Positions 20,691 to 29,265 are shown, counted from the first letter of the stretch. The stretch is 64,000 nt of DNA from Herbivorax alkaliphila (GCF_030848475.1 NZ_JAVDDS010000001.1:124001-188000), one strand, 5' to 3'. Translations and numbers: made by a program. The notes: generated from the sequence alone by a model not told the origin.

Positions 20691-21617
20691 ATGAAAAGAA
20701 AAATTATCAAAATACTGGTTCTAACTGTAATTGCGACAATGGTATTGGGTTCTGTTTCGGTATTTGCCCAAGCTGATTTTTCGGAAAGCGGTCAATACAG
20801 AACCACAACAATGAGAACAAGAAATCATACAATCTATTATCCACAAGATTTGGGCAGTGACGGATTAAAACATCCTATCATTGCTTGGGGAAACGGAACA
20901 GGAGCAAGAACTTCAACCTATAGCGGCATATTAAATCATCTTGCGTCTTATGGATTTGTTGTTGTAGCTGCAAATACTAGTTCAGCTGGAAGTGGAAGAG
21001 AAATGATTGAGGGAATAGATTTAATGATTTCTGAAAATGAAGACTCAGGAAGTATCTTTTACAATAAACTAGATACAAATGCAATAGGTGTAACTGGACA
21101 TTCTCAAGGTGGAATAGGTGCAGTTAGTGCATCTCTAAGAGACTCTCGAATAGTTTGTTCACTTCCTATCATGGGCACTAAAACACGAGTCGGGACAATT
21201 AACACCCCTACATTTGCACTTGCTGGCTCAACTGATAGAATTGTAACGCCTCGTATGGTAAGATCCATTTATACTAGTTGCTCGGATACAGCTATATACG
21301 CCGAGCTTAGGAGAACTGGTCATATGGCACCTGCAGGTCGTTCTCCTTCAAGAGATATTCTTAATTATTCAGTAGCATGGTTTAAATATTACTTAATGAA
21401 CGATTCTACACAACACAGTACTTTCTTTGAAAGCAGAAGTGGCATACAAGCCGATTCTAGCTGGACAAATATTCAAATCAAAAATGCTCCATCAAAACCT
21501 GATAACGTAATTGATGACTCTGATTCTGGTTCTGACCCTGATTCTGACTCTGATTCTGACTCAGGCAGAAGAACTTCAAGATATTTAAGGTTTTGGTATT
21601 ATTTAAGGAACCGTTAA
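20691..21617 (+). CDS. Secreted alpha/beta hydrolase, cutinase/PET-hydrolase-like
   Basis: Predicted secreted serine esterase of 308 residues. The ATG at 20691 follows GGGAGGG by 9 bases; a TTG six codons upstream overlaps the site. A signal peptide (KRK, hydrophobic 5-25, VFAQA) precedes the fold. The likely catalytic triad is Ser138 (GHSQGG), Asp182 (AGSTDRIV) and His211 (RTGHMAP); WGNGTG near 67-71 probably forms the oxyanion hole. The order and spacing resemble the polyester hydrolase/chlorophyllase-type family, so esters of cutin, lipids or polyesters are possible substrates. The C-terminus has an Asp-Ser repeat tract (about 276-292) encoded by a 6-base tandem repeat, then a short basic aromatic tail. 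Exact substrate unknown; an acetyl-xylan-type esterase is an alternative. Confidence 0.8.
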   Translation: MKRKIIKILVLTVIATMVLGSVSVFAQADFSESGQYRTTTMRTRNHTIYYPQDLGSDGLKHPIIAWGNGTGARTSTYSGILNHLASYGFVVVAANTSSAGSGREMIEGIDLMISENEDSGSIFYNKLDTNAIGVTGHSQGGIGAVSASLRDSRIVCSLPIMGTKTRVGTINTPTFALAGSTDRIVTPRMVRSIYTSCSDTAIYAELRRTGHMAPAGRSPSRDILNYSVAWFKYYLMNDSTQHSTFFESRSGIQADSSWTNIQIKNAPSKPDNVIDDSDSGSDPDSDSDSDSGRRTSRYLRFWYYLRNR

Positions 21618-21629
21618 TTATAATAATTT

Positions 21630-21686
21630 AAAAACTAATATAAATGCCACATCATATTGTCTGATGTGGCATTTATATTAGTTTTT
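21630..21686. terminator. Perfect 25-bp hairpin terminator
   Basis: A 25-base arm (21630-21654) is perfectly complementary to 21662-21686 around a 7-base loop, and the right arm ends in a T run. It follows the hydrolase stop by 12 bases. The stem begins with A and ends with T runs, so it could stop transcription in both directions. Confidence 0.85.
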
Positions 21687-21710
21687 TCTTTTTATAAATT
21701 TGGCTCATGA

Positions 21711-21766
21711 CAAAATATGGAGGAAGCATTTCTGAAATATTTTCTTCACAGTTAATATATACACCA
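21711..21766. repeat. Deleted copy of the 205-bp hairpin repeat found at 35482
   Basis: The stretch AAAATATGGAGGAAGCATT resembles 35509-35526, and the following segment to TTAATATATACACC resembles 35645-35683. The middle of the element is missing, which leaves a short relic between the hydrolase terminator and yjbQ. Confidence 0.6.
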
Positions 21767-21850
21767 ATATAAATTCCTATGCTTAAAAAAACAATTTATA
21801 TGTGGTATGATATATATTAACTTTTAAACTTACATGGGAGGTGTTAAATT

Positions 21851-22243
21851 ATGGATAAATTAAATGTTTCAACACATAAACAAACCCAAATGATTGATAT
21901 TACTGGTAAAATACAGGGTTTTGTTGATAAAAGCAATATAAAATCAGGTATATGTACAATATTTGTACCTCATACCACAGCAGCAGTTACAATAAATGAA
22001 AATGCAGACCCTGATGTCGTACATGATATTTTGATGGAAACAGACAAGGTAATTCCATTAAAAGATGGATACCTTCACATGGAGGGTAATTCTGCAGCTC
22101 ATATAAAGGCAAGCCTTTTTGGCTTTTCAGAACAAGTAATTATTGAAAATGGAAAGCTTGTTCTTGGCACATGGCAGGGTATATATTTCTGCGAATTTGA
22201 CGGTGCACGCCAAAGACAGGCATATGTCAAAATAACCGGGTGA
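21851..22243 (+). CDS. yjbQ: YjbQ/UPF0047 family protein
   Basis: 130-residue single-domain protein of the YjbQ family, linked in E. coli to weak thiamine-phosphate synthase activity; the true role is unsettled. Family motifs are plain: FVPHTTAAVTINENADPDV, HMEGNSAAHIKASLFG, the late LGTWQGIYFCEFDGAR. The length is full for the family. The ATG at 21851 has GGGAGGTG about 8 bases upstream. It is the first gene of a run with a nucleosidase-like protein and a spore photoproduct lyase; the next start is 4 bases after its stop. Confidence 0.93.
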   Translation: MDKLNVSTHKQTQMIDITGKIQGFVDKSNIKSGICTIFVPHTTAAVTINENADPDVVHDILMETDKVIPLKDGYLHMEGNSAAHIKASLFGFSEQVIIENGKLVLGTWQGIYFCEFDGARQRQAYVKITG

Positions 22244-22247
22244 TGAT

Positions 22248-23066
22248 ATGATTTTTATAGTTACTGCACTTATGATAGAAGCTGAGCCCTTGATTAAGCA
22301 TTTTAAATTAAAAAAAGATATGAATGTGCATGCATTTCCAGTATACAAAAACTGCCACATTGTGCTAATAATAAGTGGCATAGGAAAAATAAAAAGTGCA
22401 ATGGCAACAATGCATTTATTATCAATATATAAAACTACTTCAAAAGATGTGCTACTAAATGTTGGTTTTTGTGGTACAGGCAATACAGAATATAGCCTTG
22501 GAACGCTTATAGCAGCAAATAAAATAACTGACATGGATACCAAAAAAGATTACTATCCAGATGTCTTTATAAATAAGAATCTTCCTTTTACTGCCCTTTG
22601 CTGCTATTCTAAGCCTGTAAAAGATGTGAAAAAAGATATTTTTTGTGACATGGAATCGGCAGGAATTATGGAAGCTGGCCAAAAATTTTATTATGCACAT
22701 CAGGTGATACTATTAAAGATTATTTCAGACTACTTAAGTCCAGAAAATCTTAATAAAGACAAGCTTAAAAGTTTTGTCAAAATGAATTTGCCATTGATTG
22801 AACTAATAATACAAAAAGCAGCAAGGCTAAATAATTCATTTAAAGGTGTTTCTTTAGATGAAAATGAAGTAACTATTTTGAACACTGTTTCTCAAAATTT
22901 AAGATTTTCTAAGGTTATGGAGAAAACACTTTATAAAGATATGATAAAAGCTAAAATTAAAGATATTGATATTTATAATAAAATTAATTTATTTTCAAAA
23001 ACAACAGTTAACTCCAAAAGAGAGGGGAAGAAGATTTTTGAAGAAATCCGACAAAAACTTAAGTAA
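22248..23066 (+). CDS. Nucleoside phosphorylase superfamily protein (MTA/SAH nucleosidase-like)
   Basis: 272 residues. The N-terminal ~170 follow the PNP/UDP phosphorylase superfamily: IVTALMIEAEPL start, LIISGIGKIKSAMAT, VLLNVGFCGTGN and the DMESAGIMEAG motif, which corresponds to the ribose-binding MEGAA motif of 5'-methylthioadenosine/SAH nucleosidases. The C-terminal ~90 residues are lysine-rich and not recognised. It overlaps the next reading frame and is probably translated together with it. Because a radical-SAM lyase is encoded next, a role in removing 5'-deoxyadenosine-type nucleosides is attractive, but this is inference. Confidence 0.75.
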   Translation: MIFIVTALMIEAEPLIKHFKLKKDMNVHAFPVYKNCHIVLIISGIGKIKSAMATMHLLSIYKTTSKDVLLNVGFCGTGNTEYSLGTLIAANKITDMDTKKDYYPDVFINKNLPFTALCCYSKPVKDVKKDIFCDMESAGIMEAGQKFYYAHQVILLKIISDYLSPENLNKDKLKSFVKMNLPLIELIIQKAARLNNSFKGVSLDENEVTILNTVSQNLRFSKVMEKTLYKDMIKAKIKDIDIYNKINLFSKTTVNSKREGKKIFEEIRQKLK

Positions 23067-24108
23067 CACCACAGAACCAAAACAAATGGATAACAAATAT
23101 TTAGATAAACAACCTACAAAAAAGCACATGTTTAATGCAATCTATGTTGAAGAAGCTGCACTTAAATATCCTATTGCACAGCATATTCTTAAAAAGTACT
23201 CTCACCATACAATAATTCCAATAAAACACTATAAGGATGTTTTTAATAGAACCAACCAGCTCTTTTCTATTCAAAAACATAATCAAGCTTTAATTCTTGC
23301 CGTTAAGGATAAGCCATTTTTATATAAAGGTCCGGAAGTATGCCAGGATTTTGGTCATTCTAATTTTTATTATACTTCCTTTTTACTAAACTGCATTTTT
23401 GACTGTAAATACTGTTACCTTCAGGGAATGTATCCTTCAGCTAATATAGTGGCTTTTGTAAATACAGAGGATTTTAAAAATGAAATATCTGATATGATTT
23501 CAAAAAAACCGATTTTTTTAGCTACATCTTACGACACTGATTTAATTGGATTTCACAACATAATTCCCTACATGGACTATTTTTATGATTTTTTTAAAGA
23601 AAAAAAGAATCTTACAGTTGAAATACGTACTAAAAGTGGAAACCAAACTTTTTATAAAAATTATTCTTCCTTAGATAATTTAATAGTAGCATTTACTCTT
23701 TCACCAAAAGAAATTATAGAAAAATATGAAAAAAATACTCCACCTTTAGAATCTAGGCTTAAAGCAGTCAATACAGCAGTTGAAAGAGGATTTAAGGTAC
23801 GGATATGTTTAGACCCTATATTTATAAGTAATGAATTTGATAATTTGTATAAACATTTTTATCAAAATGTTTTTTCTAGTATTGATGCTGACAAAATAGT
23901 TGACGTAGGATTTGGTTTTTTTAGAATATCTAAAGAATTTTATAAAAGGATTGAAAAACAACCTATGTGCCCGGATATATTTTTAGATGATTTTTGTCAG
24001 ATAGAAGATGTAATTACTTACTCAGAAAAGCTTCAAAATAAGAGTAAATTAATGCACTTTGAAATATTAAAAAAATATATAAGTGAGGAGAGGATATTTA
24101 CACTATGA
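23038..24108 (+). CDS. splB: Spore photoproduct lyase family radical SAM protein
   Basis: Radical SAM enzyme that reverses the spore thymine photoproduct in UV-damaged DNA during germination. Counted from the TTG at 23038 (GAGGGG 10 bases upstream, overlapping the previous gene) it has 356 residues; ATGs at 23086 or 23128 are alternatives. The cluster motif CIFDCKYCYLQ (CxxxCxxC) is at about 119-126, preceded by an N-terminal part typical of the family (YVEEAALKYPIAQHILKKY). The segment LATSYDTDLIG aligns with the place where the Bacillus enzyme has its hydrogen-donor Cys141 (CTSDIVG), and here a Ser is seen. Presence of the gene supports a spore-former. Its stop overlaps the next start by 4 bases (ATGA). 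Confidence 0.88.
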   Translation: MKKSDKNLSNTTEPKQMDNKYLDKQPTKKHMFNAIYVEEAALKYPIAQHILKKYSHHTIIPIKHYKDVFNRTNQLFSIQKHNQALILAVKDKPFLYKGPEVCQDFGHSNFYYTSFLLNCIFDCKYCYLQGMYPSANIVAFVNTEDFKNEISDMISKKPIFLATSYDTDLIGFHNIIPYMDYFYDFFKEKKNLTVEIRTKSGNQTFYKNYSSLDNLIVAFTLSPKEIIEKYEKNTPPLESRLKAVNTAVERGFKVRICLDPIFISNEFDNLYKHFYQNVFSSIDADKIVDVGFGFFRISKEFYKRIEKQPMCPDIFLDDFCQIEDVITYSEKLQNKSKLMHFEILKKYISEERIFTL

Positions 24109-24800
24109 AAACTGCAATTCTTACAGGTTCTTCAAAAGGAATAGGACATGCCCTACTAAAAAAACTGCTTTCTCTTGACTATAAAGTATATGGACTTTCT
24201 AGAACTTTTCAAAGTCCACAAAAAAACTTTATTCCTGTTACATGTGATTTGTTAAATACCGATAACCTTGTAGAAACTATTAAGTCTATAGAAAGTAAAG
24301 AAGCAAAAAAAATTCATCTTTTAATAAACAATGCAGGGGTAGGTTTTTTTGGTCCTCATGAAGAAATAAATGTTACGAATATTCAAACCATGCTTCGCAC
24401 AAATTTAGAGGTTCCATTAATTTTATCTCATCTTCTTTTAAGAACTCTAAAAAAAACTAAAGGGAGAATTGTTTCTGTTTCTTCTGTAACAGCAAAAAAA
24501 GTAAGCACCCATGGATGTGCCTACAGTTCTTCAAAAGCAGGGCTATCTCATTTTCATACAAGTCTTTTTGAAGAAGTTAGAAAAGCTGGTGTAAAAGTTA
24601 CAACAATTCACCCTGATATGACTAAAAGCAACTTTTATGACAATTTAAACTTCACATATGAAGATGGAGAAGATACAGTTTTATTTGAAGAACAAATAGC
24701 AGATGCTCTAGAATATGTTCTTACAGCTTCTGAAAATTTAGTTGTAAATAACATAACACTTAGACCACAAAAAAACAGAATAAAACGAAAAAACAAGTAA
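24105..24800 (+). CDS. Short-chain dehydrogenase/reductase
   Basis: 231-residue classical SDR. Motifs: GSSKGIGHA (cofactor loop, TGxxxGxG type), NNAGVG, catalytic Ser in VSSVT and YSSSK (Tyr and Lys). An Arg after the second strand (LSRT) suggests NADP(H). The start ATG overlaps the stop of the lyase gene, so it belongs to the same transcript. The substrate cannot be told. Confidence 0.9.
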   Translation: MKTAILTGSSKGIGHALLKKLLSLDYKVYGLSRTFQSPQKNFIPVTCDLLNTDNLVETIKSIESKEAKKIHLLINNAGVGFFGPHEEINVTNIQTMLRTNLEVPLILSHLLLRTLKKTKGRIVSVSSVTAKKVSTHGCAYSSSKAGLSHFHTSLFEEVRKAGVKVTTIHPDMTKSNFYDNLNFTYEDGEDTVLFEEQIADALEYVLTASENLVVNNITLRPQKNRIKRKNK

Positions 24801-24855
24801 TGGCTTGTGGCAAAAGTACGTATATCTAAAAATAATCTAAATGGAGGAATAAATA

Positions 24856-26559
24856 ATGAAATATGATAATTTTGAAACTGCCATTTATTTCACCGTGTAT
24901 GACCTGTTGGATGTAGAAGCTGTTTCTAAAGTTGAAGACTTTCTAAACTTTGTAGAAAAGCACATAAAGGTAAGTAAAGTGTATTTAGAAACTTTCAGGT
25001 GCAGCCAGGACATAGGAAAGGAGAAAATCGAGAAATTTAAGAGGTTTTTCCATGAAAAAGGGATCAAAACCTCTGGTGGAATTACAACCTCGGTAATGGG
25101 CACCCATGACTGGGAGTTTAAATCTTTATGTTATACAAATCCAGAGCATCTTAATCAGCTTGAAAAGATAGTTGAGTTTACTGCTAAGATGTTTGATGAA
25201 ATTATCCTTGACGACTTTTACTTTACAAATTGCAAATGTCCTTCATGTATTAAAGCCAAAGGAAATAAGAGCTGGTCTGAATTTAGAACAGAACTTATGA
25301 AAACAGTTTCTCAAAATATAGTTTTAAATACTGCTAGAAAAGTTAATCCTGAAATTAATACAATAATTAAATTTCCCAACTGGTACGACAACTATCAAGC
25401 CACTGGCTATAATTTAAAAGAACAATTTAAACAATTTGATATGCTCTATACTGGAACTGAAACACGAAACCCAGATTTCACTCAACAGGCATTACAAAGA
25501 TACACAGGCTATTTTTTAATGAGATACCTTGAAAATGTAAAACCAAATAATAATTTAGGCGGCTGGTTTGATGGATTTGACTGTATGTACAATATAGGTT
25601 CTTATGTTGAACAGGCTTATATGACACTTTTTGCCAAAGCTAAGGAAGTTACTTTATTCTGTGCTGGAACACTAATGTCAGAACAAAAAATATTAATACC
25701 TGTTATAGGGCACGTTTTTAATGAGCTTGATAAGTTTCTTGACAAATTAGGTTCCCCTATTGGTCTTAAATGTTACAAACCTTTTAACTCATCTGGTGAA
25801 GATTACATTCATGGATATTTAGGTATGTTGGGAATACCTTTAGAACCAGATGCTAAATTTGATACAAAAGCATCAACAATTTTGCTCACTGAAAGTGCAA
25901 AAAAAGATAATAAAATAGTTGATAAAATAAAAACAAGTTTAAATAACGGCAACAACGTTATCATTACTTCAGGATTACTTAAAGAATTGCCTTCACAGAA
26001 TATTGAAAGTATTATAGAGTTAGAAGCTACTTCTAAAAAATCCCTTGTAAATCAATTTGCCTGCAATATGCAAAAATGTGCCTTTAAAAATTACTATCAA
26101 TCTAATAAAAAAGTGCTTATTCCACAAATAAATTTCAACACCAATGATTGCTGGCAAATAATTGTTGGCATGGGGGAAAGCAAAAATTTTCCCATACTCT
26201 TAGAAGCTGAATATGGAAAGGGTACTTTGTATGTACTCGCTGTACCTGATAATTTTGGAGATTTTTATAATCTTCCTGATGACGTGTTAAATAAAATACG
26301 TGAAATTTTATTATCTGATTTATATGTAAGAATTGAAGGTCCTTCAAAAATAGGATTGTTTGTATATGATAATAACACATTTATAATTGAATCATTTTTG
26401 CAATTTAACAGCGATATAAAAATTGTGATAAACAGAGAAGATGCCCATCTTGTTAATTATTCCGACAATAAAGACTTGAACGGTACAAATGTATATGGAA
26501 AAACTGTTTTTACAGTAGATTTAGAACCTGCATCTTACAAAGTTTTTAAATTGAACTAA
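24856..26559 (+). CDS. TIM-barrel glycosidase-like protein of unknown function
   Basis: 567 residues, not confidently assigned. The N-terminal ~300 look like a TIM barrel of glycoside-hydrolase type: alternating strand/helix pattern, acidic strand ends (IILDDFYFTNC), and a Cys group CKCPSC that often follows the catalytic strand in such proteins. The middle (about 330-470) resembles the Rossmann-like, class-I-glutaminase-like domain seen after the barrel in GH42-type enzymes (IPLEPDAKFDTKASTILLT; YGKGTLYVLAVP), and the end is beta-rich. No signal peptide. GGAGGA precedes the ATG by 9 bases. It is 55 bp from the SDR gene and is closed by a strong hairpin. A catalytic pair could not be assigned. 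Confidence 0.6.
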   Translation: MKYDNFETAIYFTVYDLLDVEAVSKVEDFLNFVEKHIKVSKVYLETFRCSQDIGKEKIEKFKRFFHEKGIKTSGGITTSVMGTHDWEFKSLCYTNPEHLNQLEKIVEFTAKMFDEIILDDFYFTNCKCPSCIKAKGNKSWSEFRTELMKTVSQNIVLNTARKVNPEINTIIKFPNWYDNYQATGYNLKEQFKQFDMLYTGTETRNPDFTQQALQRYTGYFLMRYLENVKPNNNLGGWFDGFDCMYNIGSYVEQAYMTLFAKAKEVTLFCAGTLMSEQKILIPVIGHVFNELDKFLDKLGSPIGLKCYKPFNSSGEDYIHGYLGMLGIPLEPDAKFDTKASTILLTESAKKDNKIVDKIKTSLNNGNNVIITSGLLKELPSQNIESIIELEATSKKSLVNQFACNMQKCAFKNYYQSNKKVLIPQINFNTNDCWQIIVGMGESKNFPILLEAEYGKGTLYVLAVPDNFGDFYNLPDDVLNKIREILLSDLYVRIEGPSKIGLFVYDNNTFIIESFLQFNSDIKIVINREDAHLVNYSDNKDLNGTNVYGKTVFTVDLEPASYKVFKLN

Positions 26560-26572
26560 AAGTTTGGTTTAA

Positions 26573-26615
26573 AAAAAGCCTTCCACCCATTAAGGGGGGG
26601 GGTGGAAGGCTTTTT
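26573..26615. terminator. Bidirectional hairpin terminator
   Basis: A 16-base arm AAAAAGCCTTCCACCC (26573-26588) pairs perfectly with 26600-26615, flanked by A and T runs. It lies between two convergent genes and serves both. Confidence 0.92.
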
Positions 26616-26624
26616 AGATACTTT

Positions 26625-27902
26625 TTAAATATTTTCTTTATATTTAATAATCTCTGCTTCTTCTACCCAGCTATCAATTGTTTCTTCAGCAACCCTGTCT
26701 TGTTCTTTTTCATCTAAAAGTTCTTTTATTTCATCTCTCTTTTCTTCAAAATCAAATACTGATTCTTCAATCTTTTCATATGCCTTTATGATATGATAGC
26801 CATGCATAGTAGGCACTAAGTCTGAAACTTCACCTTCTTCAAGATTTAGTGAAGCTTCTTCAAATTCAGGAACGAATTGACTTCCCTTAGTAACTGAGTA
26901 ACCATCTGGCTCTTGTTCCATACCTGGATCTTCACCATATTCAGCTATCAACTCTTCAAAATCTTCACCACTTCTTGCCTTATCTAAAACTTCTTCTGCC
27001 TTAGGCTTAATCTCCTCTAATTTTTCCTCAAGGAAACTTTCAGCAGCCTCTTGATCTCCACCTTGCATCAAACCCATATACTCATCTCTAGCTTCTTCTG
27101 ATATGCCTATTAATACGTGTTTAACTCTAGTTTGAGCAGGCTCAATCAACTCAACCTCTTGTGGTTGTTCAGGCATCATAAAATCCATCTCTCCTCCAGT
27201 GTCACCATCTCTTTGAGCCTCTAACTGCTCATCATAATATTCCCTTAGAGCTTCCTCTGAAGCTTCTACATCTTCTACTAAATCATTAATATAATTGTTT
27301 ACCAAGATTTGTTCTGCTATATCCTGTATATAACTGTCTTTTGTTTGATTCATCATAGCAATCTGCTCTAAAACATATTCTTCAGCTTCCTGCATATAAT
27401 CTATTCCTGCGTCTTCTTCGCCTCCCTGCATTTGCATCTGCATTGCAATTCCTTCAATTGACCCTTTGTATTCTTCTTTAGCATCTTCCATTATTTCATC
27501 TGTTACTTCATATCCATCTTCATTTATTTTCTGTCTCATAACTGATCTATATATAAGATCTTCAAATAACTCGTCCTTAAATCCATCAATTTGAGCTAAT
27601 ACCTGCTCATCATCTGTAGTAGGATCCATCTGATTAGAGTCCATAGTGTATTTGTAAATACTATAAAAATCTTTATATAATATTTCTTCACTATTAACCT
27701 CTGCTATTACTACATTTTCTTCTTCCTCTGATAATTCTGGCAACCCAGAAACTGGTTGTTCTAATTCATCATTTTCTACTTCTCCACTTAAATCTTCAGA
27801 TTCTTGTACTTTATCAGAATCACAACCTACTAATATCAAGCTAAAAGATAATACTAACACTGCAATAAATAATAACCCTTTTTTGCTTTTCTTTAAATTC
27901 AT
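26625..27902 (-). CDS. PrsA/SurA-like peptidyl-prolyl isomerase lipoprotein
   Basis: Extracytoplasmic foldase of 425 residues, attached by lipid at Cys27 (lipobox LILVGC after a KKSKKG signal). A SurA-type N-terminal chaperone region (about 60-245) is followed by a parvulin domain (about 255-400) with TRVKHVLIG, GEDFEELIAEYGEDPG, KGSQFVPEFEEASLNLEEGEVSDLV and HGYHIIK. The mature protein is extremely acidic, with long Glu/Asp runs. The coding start sits in a small direct repeat: ATGAATTTA-GAGG-ATGAATTTA, so the out-of-frame first ATG follows the better-spaced AAAGG site and the real one follows GAGG directly. A 428-bp gap separates it from the divergent K+ channel gene. Confidence 0.9.
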   Translation of the reverse strand: MNLKKSKKGLLFIAVLVLSFSLILVGCDSDKVQESEDLSGEVENDELEQPVSGLPELSEEEENVVIAEVNSEEILYKDFYSIYKYTMDSNQMDPTTDDEQVLAQIDGFKDELFEDLIYRSVMRQKINEDGYEVTDEIMEDAKEEYKGSIEGIAMQMQMQGGEEDAGIDYMQEAEEYVLEQIAMMNQTKDSYIQDIAEQILVNNYINDLVEDVEASEEALREYYDEQLEAQRDGDTGGEMDFMMPEQPQEVELIEPAQTRVKHVLIGISEEARDEYMGLMQGGDQEAAESFLEEKLEEIKPKAEEVLDKARSGEDFEELIAEYGEDPGMEQEPDGYSVTKGSQFVPEFEEASLNLEEGEVSDLVPTMHGYHIIKAYEKIEESVFDFEEKRDEIKELLDEKEQDRVAEETIDSWVEEAEIIKYKENI

Positions 27903-28199
27903 CCTCTAAATTCATCCTTTCAATTTTTTTTACTTACCAAAATAATTTAATCAATTGTAATACTAATTGTAACTATGAAGTATGTCATAGATATGTCTAA
28001 AGTGTAAACATTTTCAGTTGATTTTAACCCTCCCTTTTTAAAATTTTACATATAAAATATTATTTTCATAAAATTACACACTTACTGACTTTTACAACAC
28101 AATTTTATTGGTTTGTGTGCAAAAACAGTATAACATATCATAAAAGAAGCTGCAATTAAAGTTTTATTTTTACTAGAATTTTAATTTTTGGATGTTTAA
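27903..28199. other. Intergenic stretch between divergent prsA-like and K+ channel genes
   Basis: AT-rich, with no reading frame of note and no convincing RNA structure. It must contain the leftward promoter of the foldase gene, but no clear -35/-10 pair was picked out on the minus strand. Confidence 0.4.
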
Positions 28200-28228
28200 T
28201 TGACCACCTAAATCATCTATACTATAAT
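28200..28228 (+). promoter_or_regulatory. Sigma-A-type promoter of the K+ channel gene
   Basis: TTGACC (28200-28205), a 17-base spacer and a perfect TATAAT (28223-28228). The transcript would have a leader of about 95 bases before the ATG at 28331. Confidence 0.75.
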
Positions 28229-28330
28229 TAGAAGAGGCTTTGACTCTCAGTCATTACGTTAGGAATAGATTAAAGTGAAACTTGTTTTTTACCAAAAATA
28301 CACAAACATTCAAGAAAGGTAATTTATTTT

Positions 28331-29143
28331 ATGTTTATAAACAATAACTTTAAAAACAAACTCTATAATATTATATTTGAAACAGATACCTTTGCCGGTA
28401 AGGCTTTTGATATAATTCTTATAGTAACTATTTTGTGTAACAGTATTTTAATTGTTGCTGAAAGTATAGACGTTGTAAAAAGCTCTTATGGAGTATTTAC
28501 AAACTTTTTAGGATGGTTTTTTCTAATTGTTTTTTCAGTAGAATACTTTTTAAGAATTTTTGTTTCAAAAAGAAAAAGAGATTACATATTCAGTTTTTTC
28601 GGCATCATCGATATACTGGCAATATTACCAGTATATTTAGGATTATTTTTCCCACAGGCAAAATTTTTAGTAGTCATCAGAATTTTTAGACTTTTAAGAT
28701 TATTCAGTATATTTAAAATGGCTCGTTATATACACGAATCCAGTCATTTGATACGTGCATTAAAAGCCAGCAAACCTAAAATACTTGTTTTTCTCTTTAC
28801 AATTATTTTTATCATTGTTATGGTTGGTGCAATGATGTATACCATTGAAGGCCCTAAAAATGGTTTTGATAATATTCCTGAATCCATGTACTGGGCTATT
28901 GTTACAGTTTCAACTGTTGGATATGGGGACATCTCTCCCCAGACACCTGTTGGAAAACTTTTATCAAGCCTGTTAATGATTACAGCCTATGGAATTATAG
29001 CTGTTCCTACTGGAATCATTTCTCACGAACTTGCTTTAACGTCTAAAAATGTGGCAGAAATAAAAACTTGTTCTAAATGTTCTTCAAATGCTCATTCAAA
29101 TGATGATAAATATTGCCCTAAATGTGGAATACCATATGAGTAA
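28331..29143 (+). CDS. Voltage-gated K+ channel with C-terminal zinc ribbon
   Basis: 270-residue, six-helix cation channel. The S4-like helix carries regularly spaced arginines (VVIRIFRLLRLFSIFKMARY, near 113-132); the pore loop has the K+ selectivity filter TVSTVGYGD (about 194-202), followed by S6. After S6 comes a short linker and a zinc-ribbon-like ending with two CxxC pairs (CSKCSS...CPKCG, about 246-266). Known prokaryotic Kv channels usually end in a coiled coil or RCK domain, so a metal-binding knuckle may replace it as a tetramer or sensor module; this is inferred. The ATG at 28331 has AAGAAAGG upstream. Single-gene transcript. Confidence 0.93.
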   Translation: MFINNNFKNKLYNIIFETDTFAGKAFDIILIVTILCNSILIVAESIDVVKSSYGVFTNFLGWFFLIVFSVEYFLRIFVSKRKRDYIFSFFGIIDILAILPVYLGLFFPQAKFLVVIRIFRLLRLFSIFKMARYIHESSHLIRALKASKPKILVFLFTIIFIIVMVGAMMYTIEGPKNGFDNIPESMYWAIVTVSTVGYGDISPQTPVGKLLSSLLMITAYGIIAVPTGIISHELALTSKNVAEIKTCSKCSSNAHSNDDKYCPKCGIPYE

Positions 29144-29149
29144 AACTCT

Positions 29150-29260
29150 CTTTTAACTTTAGCTAAACATTAAACTTTATGTTTAGATTTATCTCACCTA
29201 AAGATTACAAGAAATCCTCCACTTTACAGGAATACTTATATGAGATGGAATCTTAGAAAA
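29150..29260 (+). repeat. Degenerate IS605-end-like repeat (family C, copy 1)
   Basis: Contains TTTAGCTAAACATTAA followed by a hairpin (CTAAACAT 29163-29170 / ATGTTTAG 29179-29186) and ends in TGGAATCTTAGAA. The same order of pieces occurs at 49141 and 56181. It lies between the K+ channel gene and the convergent operon, so the hairpin may also aid termination. Confidence 0.45.
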
Positions 29261-29265
29261 CTTAC

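Noticed and set aside
22127-22700. Minus-strand frames over yjbQ and the nucleosidase gene
   Set aside because: Antisense shadows of two well supported genes.
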